Below are positions 24,605 through 36,507 of a DNA stretch of 64,000 nt, in pieces (position 1 is the first letter of the stretch; each line of letters begins with the position of its first letter). The translations under genes were made by a program, and so were the position numbers. Below the pieces are notes generated by a model, which ran no database searches, was not told the origin of the DNA, and saw only the letters and a program-made list of their open reading frames with translations. The DNA is from Cannabis sativa (lineage: Eukaryota; Streptophyta; Magnoliopsida; Rosales; Cannabaceae): positions 38,487,257 to 38,551,256 of the forward strand of contig NC_083607.1 of NCBI RefSeq assembly GCF_029168945.1, in the 5' to 3' direction.

Positions 24605-26433
24605 ATATTTTACCAGGATCTAGATTTACTACCAAGTATGTTTCATTAACATCCTAATATGAATTCTAAAATAATGAAATAAACACATAAGAGTTTAAGA
24701 AAACCTTACATTGGGTGCAGCAGAATATAATGACTCCTTCCATTCATATCTCTAGCCCTTGATTCCTTTCTGTAGCATACCATAATCAAGATCTGAATCT
24801 GGATCTCTTTCTCTCCTTCTTTGATGCTGATTCTCCACAGTCTTACCCACTATGATTGAGATACCACTTGATGTGTGTGGGCACTACTCTATCACTTAGG
24901 GAATTTCGAAATTTGAAGAGAAGAAAAGAGAGAGAGGGCCGGGTATAGCTTTCTCTGAAAGAAACAATGTGCAAGTCATGAGTTTCCTGAAGCCAACACT
25001 TTCTATTTATAGAATACCCTCTAGGTTTAGGTTAGAATGTATGGCATTAAAATAATGGAAAAAGAACATGGTAAAAGCTTGCATAGTGGCCCGCCATATA
25101 AGGAAATTGGGCCTCACTTTGCAACTTTTCCATTTTGTTATTTTTCATTCCCATTTTCTCAAAAATGCCAATTTTCTAATTTAACCATTTAAATACCAAT
25201 TCTAATTATTTAATAACTTAAAAAATAATTATAAATAATATTTTCATTTAATATATTTATTAATTAGACATATAAAGTCTCTTAATTAATAAATAAACCT
25301 AGAATCTCTTTTCTTTACAATTTTGCCTTTGCTTAGTGAAATTCATAAAGTAGACATAGTCTAATTTTAGAATTATAACTGATTAATTAAAATCAATTAA
25401 CTGAGTCTTACAAGCAATATGGTCTCAACTAGTATGGGGACCATGGGTCTATATAACCGAGCTTCCAATAAGTCGAACTGATACCAAGTAAATTCCCTAA
25501 CTTATTAATTCCTTATTGAATCCACACTTAGAACTTGGAATTGCACTCTCAGTCATATAGAATGCTCTATATGTTCCACGATATAGATACGCCATTAGTT
25601 ATCCATTATTTTAATCCTAATTTGATCAATGACCCTCTAATAGATGATCTACATTGAATAGGCACTAAATTACTGTTACACCTTCAATGTATTTTATCCT
25701 TAAAACACTTAGCTCCGTATAAATGATATTTCAGCGAAGTGAAATGAGATCTCCACCATTTATCTCTGTTTATTAAAGCTCGAAGGATATCATCGTTTCA
25801 CTTCTAAATTCCTATAGAACTTATAGACTCCATATTTATGTTAGCGCTCCCACTCAGTTATACTATCATGTTCCCAAAATGTACGTATCACCTTGACCCA
25901 AAAGTAGGCTTAACTAACAAATCAAAGAACATGTATAGTACTCTTGAGATCGAACCTAATCATATCAAGATTAAGATCATGTGATCTAGGATCAACGGTT
26001 GATATTGAATTGAATAGATATTACGGTAAATTTTAATATATCTAATCAAAGTTCAATATGGGTCCCTTCCGATGTATACTCCATACATCCGATACTGGTA
26101 AACTTTGCCAATGCCCTGGAAAGGACATAACAATTATCCAAGGTGTAAGAATACCTATCGCTGATTATATCATACCAGTCTAAATCCAGCGTACTGACAA
26201 ATCAGGGAATAAACTTTCGAACATATAATTAAGATTATATTCCACTGTGCTGACAACACTATAATCATTAACAAATTCATATGTTCTGGACTTAAATAGA
26301 ATTCATACATTATATATATAATCGTGAAATAAATCATGTGAACCATGCAACATAAAATGTTATTTCTGATCTTTATTAATAAGTAAATCTTATTATTTTG
26401 AAATGGGTTTTATTTAGGGCACAAAACCCAACA
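24605..26433 (-). mobile_element. E2 5' LTR, 3' tip truncated
   Basis: Matches 18093-19932 closely but lacks the terminal TTTCCAACA on the PBS side. TATA-like box at 25004-25011 (minus sense). The right end, ...AACCCAACA, abuts TSD GTTAC. Confidence 0.88.
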
Positions 26434-26870
26434 GTTACCTATAAATAGGTAGTGATGGCTTCAGGAAAAAGATGATGCATCTCATTCCTTCAGAGAAAAT
26501 TCTAAGCCGCCACTTCCCTTCTCTTTTCTTCTGCAATTTTTAACCTTGAGTGAATGAGTGAGTGCCCACACATATCAAGTGGTATCTCAATCATAGTGTG
26601 GAAGATTGTGAAGAATCCAATCAATAAGAAGGAGAATCAGATTAAAGGAAGGAGAGAAAGAGATCCAGGTTCAGATCTTGGTGATGCTCTACTACAAAAT
26701 GGAATCAAGGGGTAGAGATCTGAATGTAAGGAGTCATTATATTCCGCTGCACCCAACGTAAGGTTTCCTAAACTTTATATGTGTTTATTTCATTGTTTTA
26801 GAATTCATATTAGGATGTTAATGAAACATACTTGTTAGTAAATCTAGATCCTGGTAAAATATTTCCAACA
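26434..26870 (+). mobile_element. E0 3' LTR, last segment
   Basis: After the right copy of the E2 TSD the E0 LTR resumes with CTATAAATAGG (TATA region) and ends TTTCCAACA at 26870. The next base belongs to the SIRE-like element, so E0 is inserted in the SIRE interior; its left flank lies outside the window. Confidence 0.85.
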
Positions 26871-27210
26871 AGAGGAAGTGCCTCCAATACCCCAAGCTCC
26901 CCACTTCAACCTTGAAGAAGCTTTTGCTAACCTTACCACCTCCATGACTTCCAATTTCAACAACTTTAGAGGTGAAATGAACAACCAATTTTCCACTCTT
27001 CAACATGAGATGACAACAATAAGGAGTGATATTACCATATTGAGAGGAGACATGGAACAAGGGTTTGACAACATGCAAGAGGAAATGGCACAATGGAAGG
27101 CATACATGGATCATTTCGGACCTCCGCCACATTATTTTCCTTGCATTTTTATTATCTTTTTTGCATTTTTACTCATGTTTCTTTTTTGTTGTTTGTGTGC
27201 GAAGGCTTAG
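26871..27210 (+). pseudogene. SIRE/Maximus env-like protein, C-terminal part
   Basis: The frame is open from the E0 junction; the first Met is at 26878 and the stop at 27208. The readable 110 residues contain a heptad-like helical stretch (about 15-75, EMNNQFSTLQHEM, ITILRGDMEQGFDNM), a Pro-rich turn (GPPPHYFP) and a hydrophobic segment at about 88-107 (CIFIIFFAFLLMFLFCCLC), with a short basic tail. A coiled coil followed by a C-terminal membrane segment, just upstream of GGGGGAG-rich 3' sequence, is what the extra ORF of plant SIRE/Maximus copia elements looks like. Whether such proteins act as envelopes in plants is unproven. The N-terminal part was cut off by the E0 insertion. Confidence 0.6.
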
Positions 27211-27630
27211 TGCCTTTTGACTTTATGTGTTGGATGTTATTTTTTTTAGTATTGTTGGATGTAATTTTTTTTTTTTTTGTTTTGTTGGATGTTATGAGTT
27301 TGATTTTTTTTATGCATGGTACGTGTTGTTTTATTTTTCTCTTTATTTTGTGAATTCCTTGCCACCCTTTTTGATGAATCAAAAGGGGGAGAAAATCCAT
27401 ATGATTATTTTTGGCACAAACTCAATTTTTTTTTTGGATGTCTAATCTTATAATCTTAAGTATAAAATTGAGGGGGAGTTTACAAAATCATGCATGGTAA
27501 AATTAAAAGGTAAAAATTTATTTTTTTCTTGCACACATTAAGGGGGAGTTACTCCAATATACATTGTTTTAATTTTTCGTTTTCCTTTTCAAAATAATCA
27601 AATATTTGATATCATCAAAAAGGGGGAGAT
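27211..27630 (+). other. SIRE 3' untranslated region with four GGGGGAG tracts
   Basis: T-rich sequence carrying AAAAGGGGGAG at 27381-27391 and GGGGGAG at 27472-27478, 27542-27548 and 27622-27628. The last abuts the LTR and is the likely polypurine tract. Repeated polypurine-like tracts between env-like ORF and LTR are characteristic of the SIRE/Maximus lineage. Confidence 0.65.
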
Positions 27631-28739
27631 TATTAACTCAAATTTTTAGGTTTCCTTGTTTTGATGATGAACAAATATTTAATTATTATTTGGTACTAAT
27701 GATTTGTTGATTTTGTAGTAAAATTAAAAGAGAAAATATTTTTTTCAAGACAAATTGTTATTTTTACCAAACTTCTTAAAGTGACCCAAAATGGATTCAA
27801 CAAGCATATCAAGAGCAAAAGATTCATCAAGGGATCAACAACTCAAGACCCTATTCAAAAGAGATTTTCAAAACCCTAAAGTCAAAAAATAACTCGAAAG
27901 TTAAAGTCAAAGTAAAAGTCAAGTCTCGGGAAAAGTCAACTTGGGATCCAAAACATGTAAATCAAGCTAGGAGACTCATCTACATAAAGAGTACCAAAAA
28001 TCAAATGGTATAAATTTACTTTAGTCTTGTTAAAGTGATTTGCGTAGCACACTAGGATTTATGAATTCAAATTTTAGCCCATTCACTAACTTATGCAACA
28101 AGTTTTCTCACCCGATAGTTCAATTTTTTTTTTATTAGATTTCTAAATCACATTTCATTTAACTAAGAGAACAAAATTAGAATTTCTGAAATCGCATAAT
28201 CGAGTAGAGCGCTATGGCCATTTTAGTGCAAAAAATTGGACTTTTTCCCACTGCCTGGAATTAGGTTAACCGATTTCAAAGAGGTTAACCGGTTCACCCA
28301 AAACAGGTTAACTGGTTTGGAAATCAGTGAACCGGTTTGCCCAGTGGCAGTCTCGTTTTTTGCGTCCAATAGCTATAAATGACTATTTTTCACCCCAACA
28401 CTGTATAAACTCGATTTTCACTCAAAAAATTAAGTTGGTTGAGCATTTATGTCATACACCTAACCTATCTAAGTGAGATTAATGAGCTTCCAAGTTTAAA
28501 ATCCAACAAATACTTTTCACACACTTTGAGCCAAATTTTGTGTTTATTCATCTTGAGTGTGCTTGCTTGTCACTCTAGGTTTCCATTGTATTATCATAAC
28601 TCTAGAGTGATTTTGCTTGTAATTTCAAACACATTTTCATATTGTGATTGAGGTGAGGTTGGCACTGGTATTGTAAATAACCCGGTTATAGTGAGATTGG
28701 CACTACAACAATCCGAGAAAGAGGTTAATAGTTCTCGGC
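27631..28739 (+). mobile_element. SIRE-like 3' LTR, left part
   Basis: Begins right after the polypurine tract (TATTAACTCAAATTTT..., with TTTTGATGATGAAC as in SIRE LTRs) and is cut by the Tekay insertion at 28740. With 38806-39804 the LTR is about 2.1 kb. It contains repeated AGGTTAACCGGTT-type motifs at about 28263-28350. Confidence 0.72.
28735..28739. repeat. TSD of Tekay element, left copy (TCGGC)
   Basis: TCGGC precedes TGTAACACCC at 28740 and recurs at 38801-38805. A further copy at 36503-36507 belongs to the internal duplicate of the host flank. Confidence 0.88.
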
Positions 28740-31039
28740 TGTAACACCCTAACTATCTTAGGCGTATTACGTGATTTTTTAAACGTACTGTGCAGCTCGT
28801 TGCTAGTCAACGAGGTTTATGGAAAAACGTGATTAATTAAAATTTTGCTTATTCATTAAACTTATAAACCATTTTGCAAAAAGTCTCGGGATCCCGATTT
28901 ATAAAATATTTACAAACGTTTTTACTGTTCAACTTTTACATCAAAATAAAGTCGTCTAACGACAGTTACAAAAATCTCAGCCCTGCTGTCCCGAGGATCG
29001 TACGCTCCAGGCCTAACCGCCCCGACATGTACAACCTTCATAAGCTCGCTCACGGTCCATCAGCTCTAGCCTTGCCTTTACCTACACATCAACGTAGAAC
29101 TGTGAGTCGACAGACTCAGTAAGAAAAGCATAATAATACTCATACATAATTCTAACTGCCGTGTCCAACACGATACTGAGTCCCGCTACTGCCATGTCCA
29201 ACATGGTACTGAGCCACTACTGCCATGTCCAACATGGTACTGAGTTCTGAACGTTCATAGGGACGGTACTATTGACACGTAACAACCTGATCGGTCGAAC
29301 CGGTCATACTCATTCTTGGTCATACTCCGGCTGTACCGACGTGTTACTATATCCTCCCGATCGGTCGAACCGGTCATACTCCGCCGCGGTCATACTCCGG
29401 CTGTACCGACGGATACGTCAATAGCACGGAACCACCAACCAAGTGTCGGCTGATCGGTCAAACCGGTCATACTCATTATTGGTCATACTCCTGTTCGTAC
29501 CGACGTGACAGGGTTGGATGGTTCGAAGCCAACATACAACTAATGTAATCTAATAGGCTTCCTACATGCTCGCTAAACATGTAATCTACATATGCATACT
29601 GTTATACTAATCTTACCTGGATTCCGATTTCGTGTGTGCGTCAACCCGACCGGAACCGAAGCCGAACGGCGGACATCGGCTCCTAAACCATAAAAATCAC
29701 AACGCTATAAGCGACACGCTAAATCACTTCCCGGGGACTAAAACTTGAAACTAAAAGTTTCCCTATCGATAAAAAACATGGCAATACCCCTAAAAACCCA
29801 AAAACGAGGAAAACTAGGGTTCTGAAAAATCCCCCAACCGTGACAGGTTGCCCAACCGGAATTCCGGTTCGGGAAATTTCGAACCCCCATCCGAATTCCG
29901 GATGCACAACCGAATTAGGTTCCTCGCAGGCAGCAACCATAAAATCTCATAACTTGACCAATTCAACCCCAATTGGTCCCAAACTTTCCAGACCTGTTCT
30001 ATATGCCCCAAATAACAATTCAAGAGCATCAAACCTACCCAGAAATCACACATGCAAAATTCACCATTGGAGCTCAAGCTTTGAGTTCCAAACTCAAGCT
30101 TGAGCAAAACCACCTAACATGCATCCTAACCTATTTAATTCTACTCAAGTAAGCATATAATCATCTCTGAAAACATACAGAAACATCCAGCAATTCACAG
30201 AAACCAAACATAGCATTTTCTCTCAAAATTCATAACTTTTGCAATAATAAACCTCTAGCATGCTCAACCTAGTAATCAAGCATCAAAACAACCCTAAACT
30301 AACATGCTTAAACTCAAAATAATAATCAGATTACAGCAGCAACAACAACAACTATTCAAGCATGCATTTCATCTATTTTCACTTAAAATTCAAGAAAACA
30401 AAGTAGGAGATTAAGGCCAAGAATTACCTCAACTAAAAATCACTATGATCTAGCAAAATCACTAGAAATCACCAACCAAAAATCCCAGCTTTGAACCCCC
30501 AAGCTCAGCCGAAAAGAGAGGAAAAGAGAGAGAGCTTTCCATTTTGAAATTTCTAATTTTTGACTAAGTTTTGGAAAAATGAAAGAAACTAAAGAATAAG
30601 GCCATATAATACCATTTTATTAAGTCCGTTTCAGCCAAAAGCAATTAAGTTAATAAACATTTAATTCCCAATAAAAGTCACATAAGACAAAATATCATTG
30701 GGGCAAAAAGACCATTTTGCCCCTCCATACTAAAACCACATAAATCATACTTAAGGGGTATTTTTGGGAAATTCTAAATTCCCGGCCATTCCCGACATTC
30801 CCAATGTCTAAAACCCGTCCCCAAAATACTAACATACTAAGTTGTGATTTCTACTGAGCCAAACGCCGCGTTCCAAAATACCGGACACCGGAAATGCGAA
30901 ATATAAAAGCTACTGATAACATACTCATGCATATCTGAATTCCATAAATATCCATAATAAATTATTTAAATAGCTATAAATAATTCCATGATTAACATAA
31001 ATAACTGCTAATTTCCAAATTAACTAAGCGGGCTTTACA
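28740..31039 (-). mobile_element. Tekay 3' LTR
   Basis: TGTAACACCC...CTTTACA on the plus strand. It contains a tandem of ACTGCC(A/G)TGTCCAACA units (about 29155-29245) and imperfect repeats of GATCGGTCGAACCGGTCATA (about 29288-29500). It is near-identical to 36508-38800 outside those repeats. Confidence 0.92.
29155..29510. repeat. Two tandem-repeat families in the Tekay LTR
   Basis: First, about three copies of a CATGTCCAACATGGTACTGA unit, itself a small hairpin (CATGT..ACATG). Then three to four copies of a ~55-bp unit with GATCGGTCGAACCGGTCATA and GTACCGACG. The same arrays are at 36920-37275 in the other LTR, with several small indels between copies. Confidence 0.7.
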
Positions 31040-31058
31040 ACTATCCCCCCCTTAAAAG
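31040..31058 (-). other. Tekay polypurine tract
   Basis: Minus-strand CCTTTTAAGGGGGGGATAGT abuts the LTR. The pol frame runs into it: the last codons are read from the G run and the stop TAG is 31041-31043. Confidence 0.85.
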
Positions 31059-34000
31059 GATTTCGTCCCCGAAATCTAACCTGAATAACTCTGGATATTG
31101 AGCTCTCATATCTGACTCTAGCTCCCAGGTGGCTTCTTCCACCTTACTGTTTCTCCAGAGAACCTTGACCAACGCTATGGTCTTATTCCGAAGGACTTTA
31201 TCCTTTCTATCCAGGATCTGCACTGGTTGTTCCTCATAAGACATATCTGACTGAAGCTGAAGGCTCTCATAACTGAGTATATGAGAGGGGTCTGAAACGT
31301 ATTTTCTCAACATTGAGACATGAAATACGTTGTGCACTGCTGATAAAGCTGGAGGCAATGCTAACCGATATGCCACTTGACCTATCTTCTCGAGAATCTC
31401 GAAAGGTCCTGTAAATCTAGGGCATAACTTGCCTCTTTTCCCAAAACGTTTAATCCCCTTCATCGGAGATACTCGCAAAAACACATGGTCCCCTACTCGG
31501 AACTCAACATCCCTACGTTTCGGATCTGCGTAACTCTTCTGTCTGCTCTGTGAGGCAAGCATTCTAGCTTTTATCTTTTCTATTGCCTCATTGGTCCGCT
31601 GAACTGACTCTGGACCTAAATACTTCCTCTCCCCTGTCTCATCCCAATGGATAGGGGATCTGCACTTCCTACCGTACAACAGTTCATAGGGAGCCATCCC
31701 TATCGTACTCTGATAACTGTTGTTGTATGAGAATTCTATCAACGGTAGATATTTACTCCATGAACCCTCAAAGTCCATAACACAGGCTCTCAACATATCC
31801 TCCAATATCTGAATTGTCCTTTCGGACTGACCATCTGTCTGAGGATGGAATGCTGTACTGAATTTTAGCTTTGTACCCATTGCCCGTTGCAAACTCTGCC
31901 AAAATTTGGAGGTGAATTTCGGATCCCTGTCCGAAACTATAGACTTCGGTACCCCGTGAAGTCTCACTATTTCCCTTACATATAACTCTGCCAACTGATC
32001 CACTGTAAACGTTGTTCTAACCGGCAGAAAATGAGCAGATTTCGTAAATCGATCCACCACTACCCAGATGGAGTCATACATACCCGTGGTCCTAGGTAAC
32101 CCGACCACAAAATCCATCGTAATATCCTCCCATTTCCATTCTGGTAGGGTTAGAGGCTGCAACAACCCTGCTGGTCTCTGATGTTCAGCCTTGATCTGCT
32201 GACAAGTGAGGCATCTCGATACGAATTCTACCAAATTCTTCTTCATACCGCTCCACCAGAAGTACGGTTTCAAATCTTGGTACATCTTGGTGGTGCCGGG
32301 ATGCAGAGAATATGGAGTAGAATGAGCCTCCTCAAAGATCTCGTTTCTCAGGTCCACACTGTTCGGGACACAAACCCTGGCTTTATACAAAAGTATTCCA
32401 CTATCTGACACTGAAAAGTCTTTGGCTTGACCAGCCAATACCTCGTCTCGGATCTTCACTAACTCCGGATCTGTCATCTGAGCAACCTTTATTCTTTCCA
32501 ACAGATCAGATTGCAGCGTTAAGTTGTGAAGCTGACCTACCACAAACTCAATGCTGGATCTAACCATATCCACTGCTAGCTGAGGTGAGATCTGAACCAT
32601 GCTAGCTACTTGCCCGGGACCCTTTCTGCTCAGAGCATCGGCCACTACATTGGCTTTCCCGGGATGGTAAAGGATCTCACAATCATAATCCTTCACTAAT
32701 TCCAACCAACGCCTTTGTCTCATGTTCAAATCTTTCTGAGTAAAGATATACTTGAGACTTTTATGGTCGGTATAGATCTCGCACTTCTCCCCATAAAGGT
32801 AATGCCGCCAAATCTTCAGTGCAAAAACCACTGCGGCCAATTCTAAATCATGAGTCGGGTATCGCTGTTCATAATCCTTTAACTGACGGGAGGCATAAGC
32901 GATAACCCGATCGGCTTGCATTAATACGCACCCCAAACCCTGTTTGGATGCGTCACAATAGACTACAAACTTCTCCTTGTCCGAAGGCAAAGCTAGTACT
33001 GGTGCAGTAATCAATCTCTGCTTCAGCTCCTGAAAACTAGCTTCGCATTTATCTGACCAGATAAATCGCTGATTCTTCTTTGTAAGTTCGGTTAGGGGCA
33101 TTGAAATTTTGGAGAACCCCTCCACGAACCTACGGTAGTACCCAGCTAATCCCAAGAAGCTTCTGATCTCATCCTTGTCTTCGGTCTCGGCCAATCCCTG
33201 ACGGATTCGATCTTCCCGGGATCCACCTTGATCCCGTCCTTACTCACAATGTGCCCCAGGAAGGACACCTGAGACAACCAGAACTCACATTTCTTGAACT
33301 TGGCGTAGAGTCTATGTTCTCGAAGTCGTTGCAGTACCATTTGAAGATGTAACTCATGCTCCTCTTCTGACTGAGAGTACACGAGGATGTCGTCGATAAA
33401 CACAATCACACAGATATCGAGGAAATCCTTGAATACTCTATTCATCAGGTCCATGAATGCTGCAGGAGCATTGGTTAGTCCGAATGACATAACCAGAAAC
33501 TCGAAGTGTCCATACCTAGTGCGGAAAGCTGTCTTTGGAATGTCCTCCTCTCGGATTCTCAACTGATGATAACCCGAACGGAGATCAATCTTAGAAAAGA
33601 CCGTCTTCCCCTGAAGCTGATCGAACAAGTCATCGATCCTAGGTAATGGATATTTATTCTTCACCGTCAGCTTGTTCAACTCCCTGTAGTCGATGCACAT
33701 CCTCATAGATCCATCCTTCTTCTTGACGAACAAAACCGGGGCTCCCCAGGGTGACACACTGGGCCGAATGAACCCTATGTCAAGCAACCCTTGGAGCTGA
33801 ATCTTTAATTCCTTAAGTTCAGCTGAAGCCATTCTATACGGGGCTTTGGAAACCGGATCCACCCCTGGTGCCAAGTCAATCACAAAATCAATCTCTCGCT
33901 GAGGTGGTAACCCTGGAAGTTCTTCGGAAAAAAAAACGTCCAAAAATTCCCGAACCACTCAGATGTCCTCTGGCCGAATGGTATCTGGCCGGGTGGTGTC

Positions 34001-34405
34001 CACCACCACTGCCAGAAACCCTAAGCAACTGCCGTGTAACAATTCTCTCGCTGACATAGCCGAGATCACCGGGATCCGAGATCCCTGAATTGAACCAACA
34101 AATACAAACAGTTCCTCACTTTCCGGTTGGAAGACCACCATCTTCCTTTTACAGTCAATGCTCGCCGAGTATTTAGATAGGAAATCCATTCCTAAAATAA
34201 TATCAAATTCGACTAAACTCATCTCTATCAGATCAGCACTTAAATCTCTACCATCTATCCTGATCGGCATAGACCTAATCCACCTATTGGAGATAACCAA
34301 TTTTCCGCCAGGTAAAAGGGTTCCAAACCCTGAGTCATATCTGTCATACGGTCTATTCAATTTACTAGAGATTCTAGCAGCCACATAAAAACAACCTTGA
34401 CCCAA
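31041..34405 (-). pseudogene. pol: Tekay pol: PR-RT-RNaseH-IN-chromodomain, broken
   Basis: The segment 34405-33959 is the protease region. It keeps FDIILGMDFLSKY, but the region that should carry the DSGA active site is missing: a zinc-knuckle-like GQGCF is joined almost directly to RISSKLNRPYDRYD. An in-frame TGA (33959-33961) follows. RT is 33958-33146 ([13 protein letters not shown], then FIDD at local residues 187-190). A frame change near 33170-33190 leads into 33194-31041. That 717-residue part has RNase H (D81, E118, D143, D186), an integrase zinc finger (H291, H298, C328, C331), the core D361-D422-E458 (D,D35E) and a GPFEIL...[11 protein letters not shown]-terminal domain. It ends in a chromodomain-like tail ([16 protein letters not shown]). 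The later domains are well preserved, so the breaks are probably recent. Confidence 0.92.
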
Positions 34406-34430
34406 GCACTCACCCGGAGGATGCCTCTCA

Positions 34431-35509
34431 CTAACGAGATACTCCAGTAGGAATAACGGGTCTCAACACTACCCTGACGACCGCCTTGATTCTGGTTCCC
34501 TCGGAACCTCTTGTTCTGCCTCGAGCCACCGGATGCAGTGGATGATTCCTCCTCCAGTCCATGGCCGAACCACTACCTCCCCTGCTGAAACCTGACGCAG
34601 AAGGGGTAGGAGCCCTGCCACATTCCGGAGTCCTAACTGATTCCACATACATCTAGCTGCGCCCTCAGCTCACCATGCTTTCTTCGCCATCTCAGCATAG
34701 ATGGTCTTATCGTCGGTAGTGATCATAAGGTCATACTTGATCTTCACATTAAGTCCATTGAGATATTTTCTTTCTTACTGAAATCGGTTGGCACAAATCC
34801 CGAGGCTAACCTCACCAACCGGTTAAACTGAGTAATATATTCCGTCATGCTCATATTCTCTCGCTGGGTCAGGTGGGCGAACTCTTTCCTCTTGGCGCTT
34901 CTGGCCGCCTCGTTATAACATTTAACGCTGAAGAGTTCCTAAAACCTTTCCCAGGTCATAGTGATGACGTCATGGATCTGAGACACCATGTCCCACCAGA
35001 CCAGAGCGTCTTCTTAAAACTGAAAAGTGGCACTCACCACTCTGTCGTTCCCGGTGACACCCATAAAGTTTAGAATCTTGGGGATCACCGTCAGCCACTG
35101 CTCGGCTTTCATCACGTCCGGACCTCCCAGGAAAACCGGAGGTGCCTGCTTCCAGAACCGTTCGTACAAAGGTTCCAATCTACTGGCCGCCACCACTATC
35201 TCGGCACAGGCGGCGAGGGCAGTGCCACCGGAACTACGGCACAGAACCGCGGAAGCACCCCGCCGTCTCAACCTCGAATCTCGAGATCTTGCTCTTCTAT
35301 CCGGCTTGCATTTCCGCAAACCGTAACTTCCCACCCCGGGCTTCCTGATTGACTTGGGCAGCCTGCGGCGAGTCAACATCACTCCAACCGCGAACCCTGC
35401 CCCTGGGACCTCTACCTCGGCCCAAAACACTTGAGGGGAACTGAGCTCCTCGACCTTGATCTGACCCGACTAAGATGCCCTGACTCCTAATATTTCGTCT
35501 GGCGTCCAT
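34431..35509 (-). pseudogene. gag: Tekay gag, frameshifted and with nonsense codons
   Basis: A plausible start is ATG at 35509 (MDARRNIRSQGIL, Arg/Gly-rich). The capsid-like part is read in another frame at about 35240-34700 (LEPLYERF, VFLGGPDVMKAEQWL, ALVWWDMV, EFAHLTQRENMSMTEY), which matches the retrotransposon Gag domain of plant gypsy elements. In-frame stops fall after ATFQF (stop at 35014), after TWERF and after SMDLM near 34750. The C-terminal Arg/Gly-rich part lies at 34652-34431. The nucleocapsid cysteines cannot be traced in full. Not translatable as one protein. Confidence 0.78.
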
Positions 35510-35775
35510 CTAGTCTGAACCGCCTCGAAATCCCGAGTTGGCACTTCAGGTCACGATCATCGAGAGCTTACTAATGCCGCTTAATTTGGAAATTAAAAAC
35601 GAAACATGCGCCTATTCTACTATCAGGCTACTAACATGCTTCCTAACAGGCTTTTCTTTTTCATAACTGAATAAAATAAACAACTAAAGCAATAAAGGCT
35701 TACTGAACCGTGAACCGAGCTAACTGCTGATGATGATTGTACATGTCGTGACGATCTTCGGAAGACAACCTGGCG
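35510..35775 (-). other. Tekay 5' leader between PBS and gag
   Basis: About 265 nt without a convincing frame. The 65-codon frame at 35623-35820 spans the PBS and the foreign insert and is chance. Confidence 0.55.
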
Positions 35776-35787
35776 GCTCTGATACCA
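35776..35787 (-). other. Tekay primer binding site (tRNA-iMet)
   Basis: The plus strand reads GCTCTGATACCA, i.e. minus TGGTATCAGAGC, an exact complement of the plant initiator tRNA-Met 3' end. In a normal element the 5' LTR would begin within 2-3 nt of it. Here the host-derived duplicate begins instead. Confidence 0.9.
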
Positions 35788-35788
35788 A

Positions 35789-36507
35789 TTAGTCTTGTTA
35801 AAGTGATTTGCGTAGCACACTAGGATTTATGAATTCAAATTTTAGCCCATTCACTAACTTATGCAACAAGTTTTCTCACCCGATAGTTCAATTTTTTTTT
35901 TATTAGATTTCTAAATCACATTTCATTTAACTAAGAGAACAAAATTAGAATTTCTGAAATCGCATAATCGAGTAGAGCGCTATGGCCATTTTAGTGCAAA
36001 AAATTGGACTTTTTCCCACTGCCTGGAATTAGGTTAACCGATTTCAAAGAGGTTAACCGGTTCACCCAAAACAGGTTAACTGGTTTGGAAATCAGTGAAC
36101 CGGTTTGCCCAGTGGCAGTCTCGTTTTTTGCGTCCAATAGCTATAAATGACTATTTTTCACCCCAACACTGTATAAACTCGATTTTCACTCAAAAAATTA
36201 AGTTGGTTGAGCATTTATGTCATACACCTAACCTATCTAAGTGAGATTAATGAGCTTCCAAGTTTAAAATCCAACAAATACTTTTCACACACTTTGAGCC
36301 AAATTTTGTGTTTATTCATCTTGAGTGTGCTTGCTTGTCACTCTAGGTTTCCATTGTATTATCATAACTCTAGAGTGATTTTGCTTGTAATTTCAAACAC
36401 ATTTTCATATTGTGATTGAGGTGAGGTTGGCACTGGTATTGTAAATAACCCGGTTATAGTGAGATTGGCACTACAACAATCCGAGAAAGAGGTTAATAGT
36501 TCTCGGC
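35789..36507 (+). repeat. 719-bp duplicate of host SIRE-LTR flank inside the Tekay element
   Basis: This repeats 28021-28739 with no difference that I could find, including the terminal TCGGC that is the target-site copy, and is followed by an LTR as in the original. In all, 28021-31039 and 35789-38800 form a ~3.0-kb direct repeat. The left junction shares only TT with the original flank and falls at the PBS/LTR border. Confidence 0.88.

Larger units (their letters stand above)
18093..26433 (-). mobile_element. E2: non-autonomous E-family element lacking gag, PBS deleted
   Basis: An 8.3-kb minus-strand element with LTRs 18093-19932 and 24605-26433 and TSD GTTAC, inserted in the E0 3' LTR. 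The interior (19933-24604) holds a polypurine tract, decayed pol, the leader doublet and AT-rich leader. At its 5' side a deletion removed the outer leader, the PBS and the first 7-8 bp of the LTR: leader sequence ending TTAATTAAATACAAG runs straight into LTR text at about 24605. It has no readable gag. In its present state it cannot prime reverse transcription. Confidence 0.87.

Noticed and set aside
27093..27445. Hydrophobic plus-strand frames of 72-86 codons
   Set aside because: They are Phe/Leu-rich because of poly-T in the SIRE 3' region and overlap the env-like frame. Chance.
29155..29510. Regular repeats that superficially resemble a CRISPR array
   Set aside because: They are imperfect tandem repeats inside a plant LTR, duplicated in the sister LTR, with no spacer structure or cas genes.
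33868..34388. Plus-strand frames antisense to Tekay pol
   Set aside because: Shadows of the minus-strand PR/RT coding sequence.
34873..35348. Plus-strand frames of 66-99 codons
   Set aside because: Antisense to Tekay gag; composition follows the gag codons.
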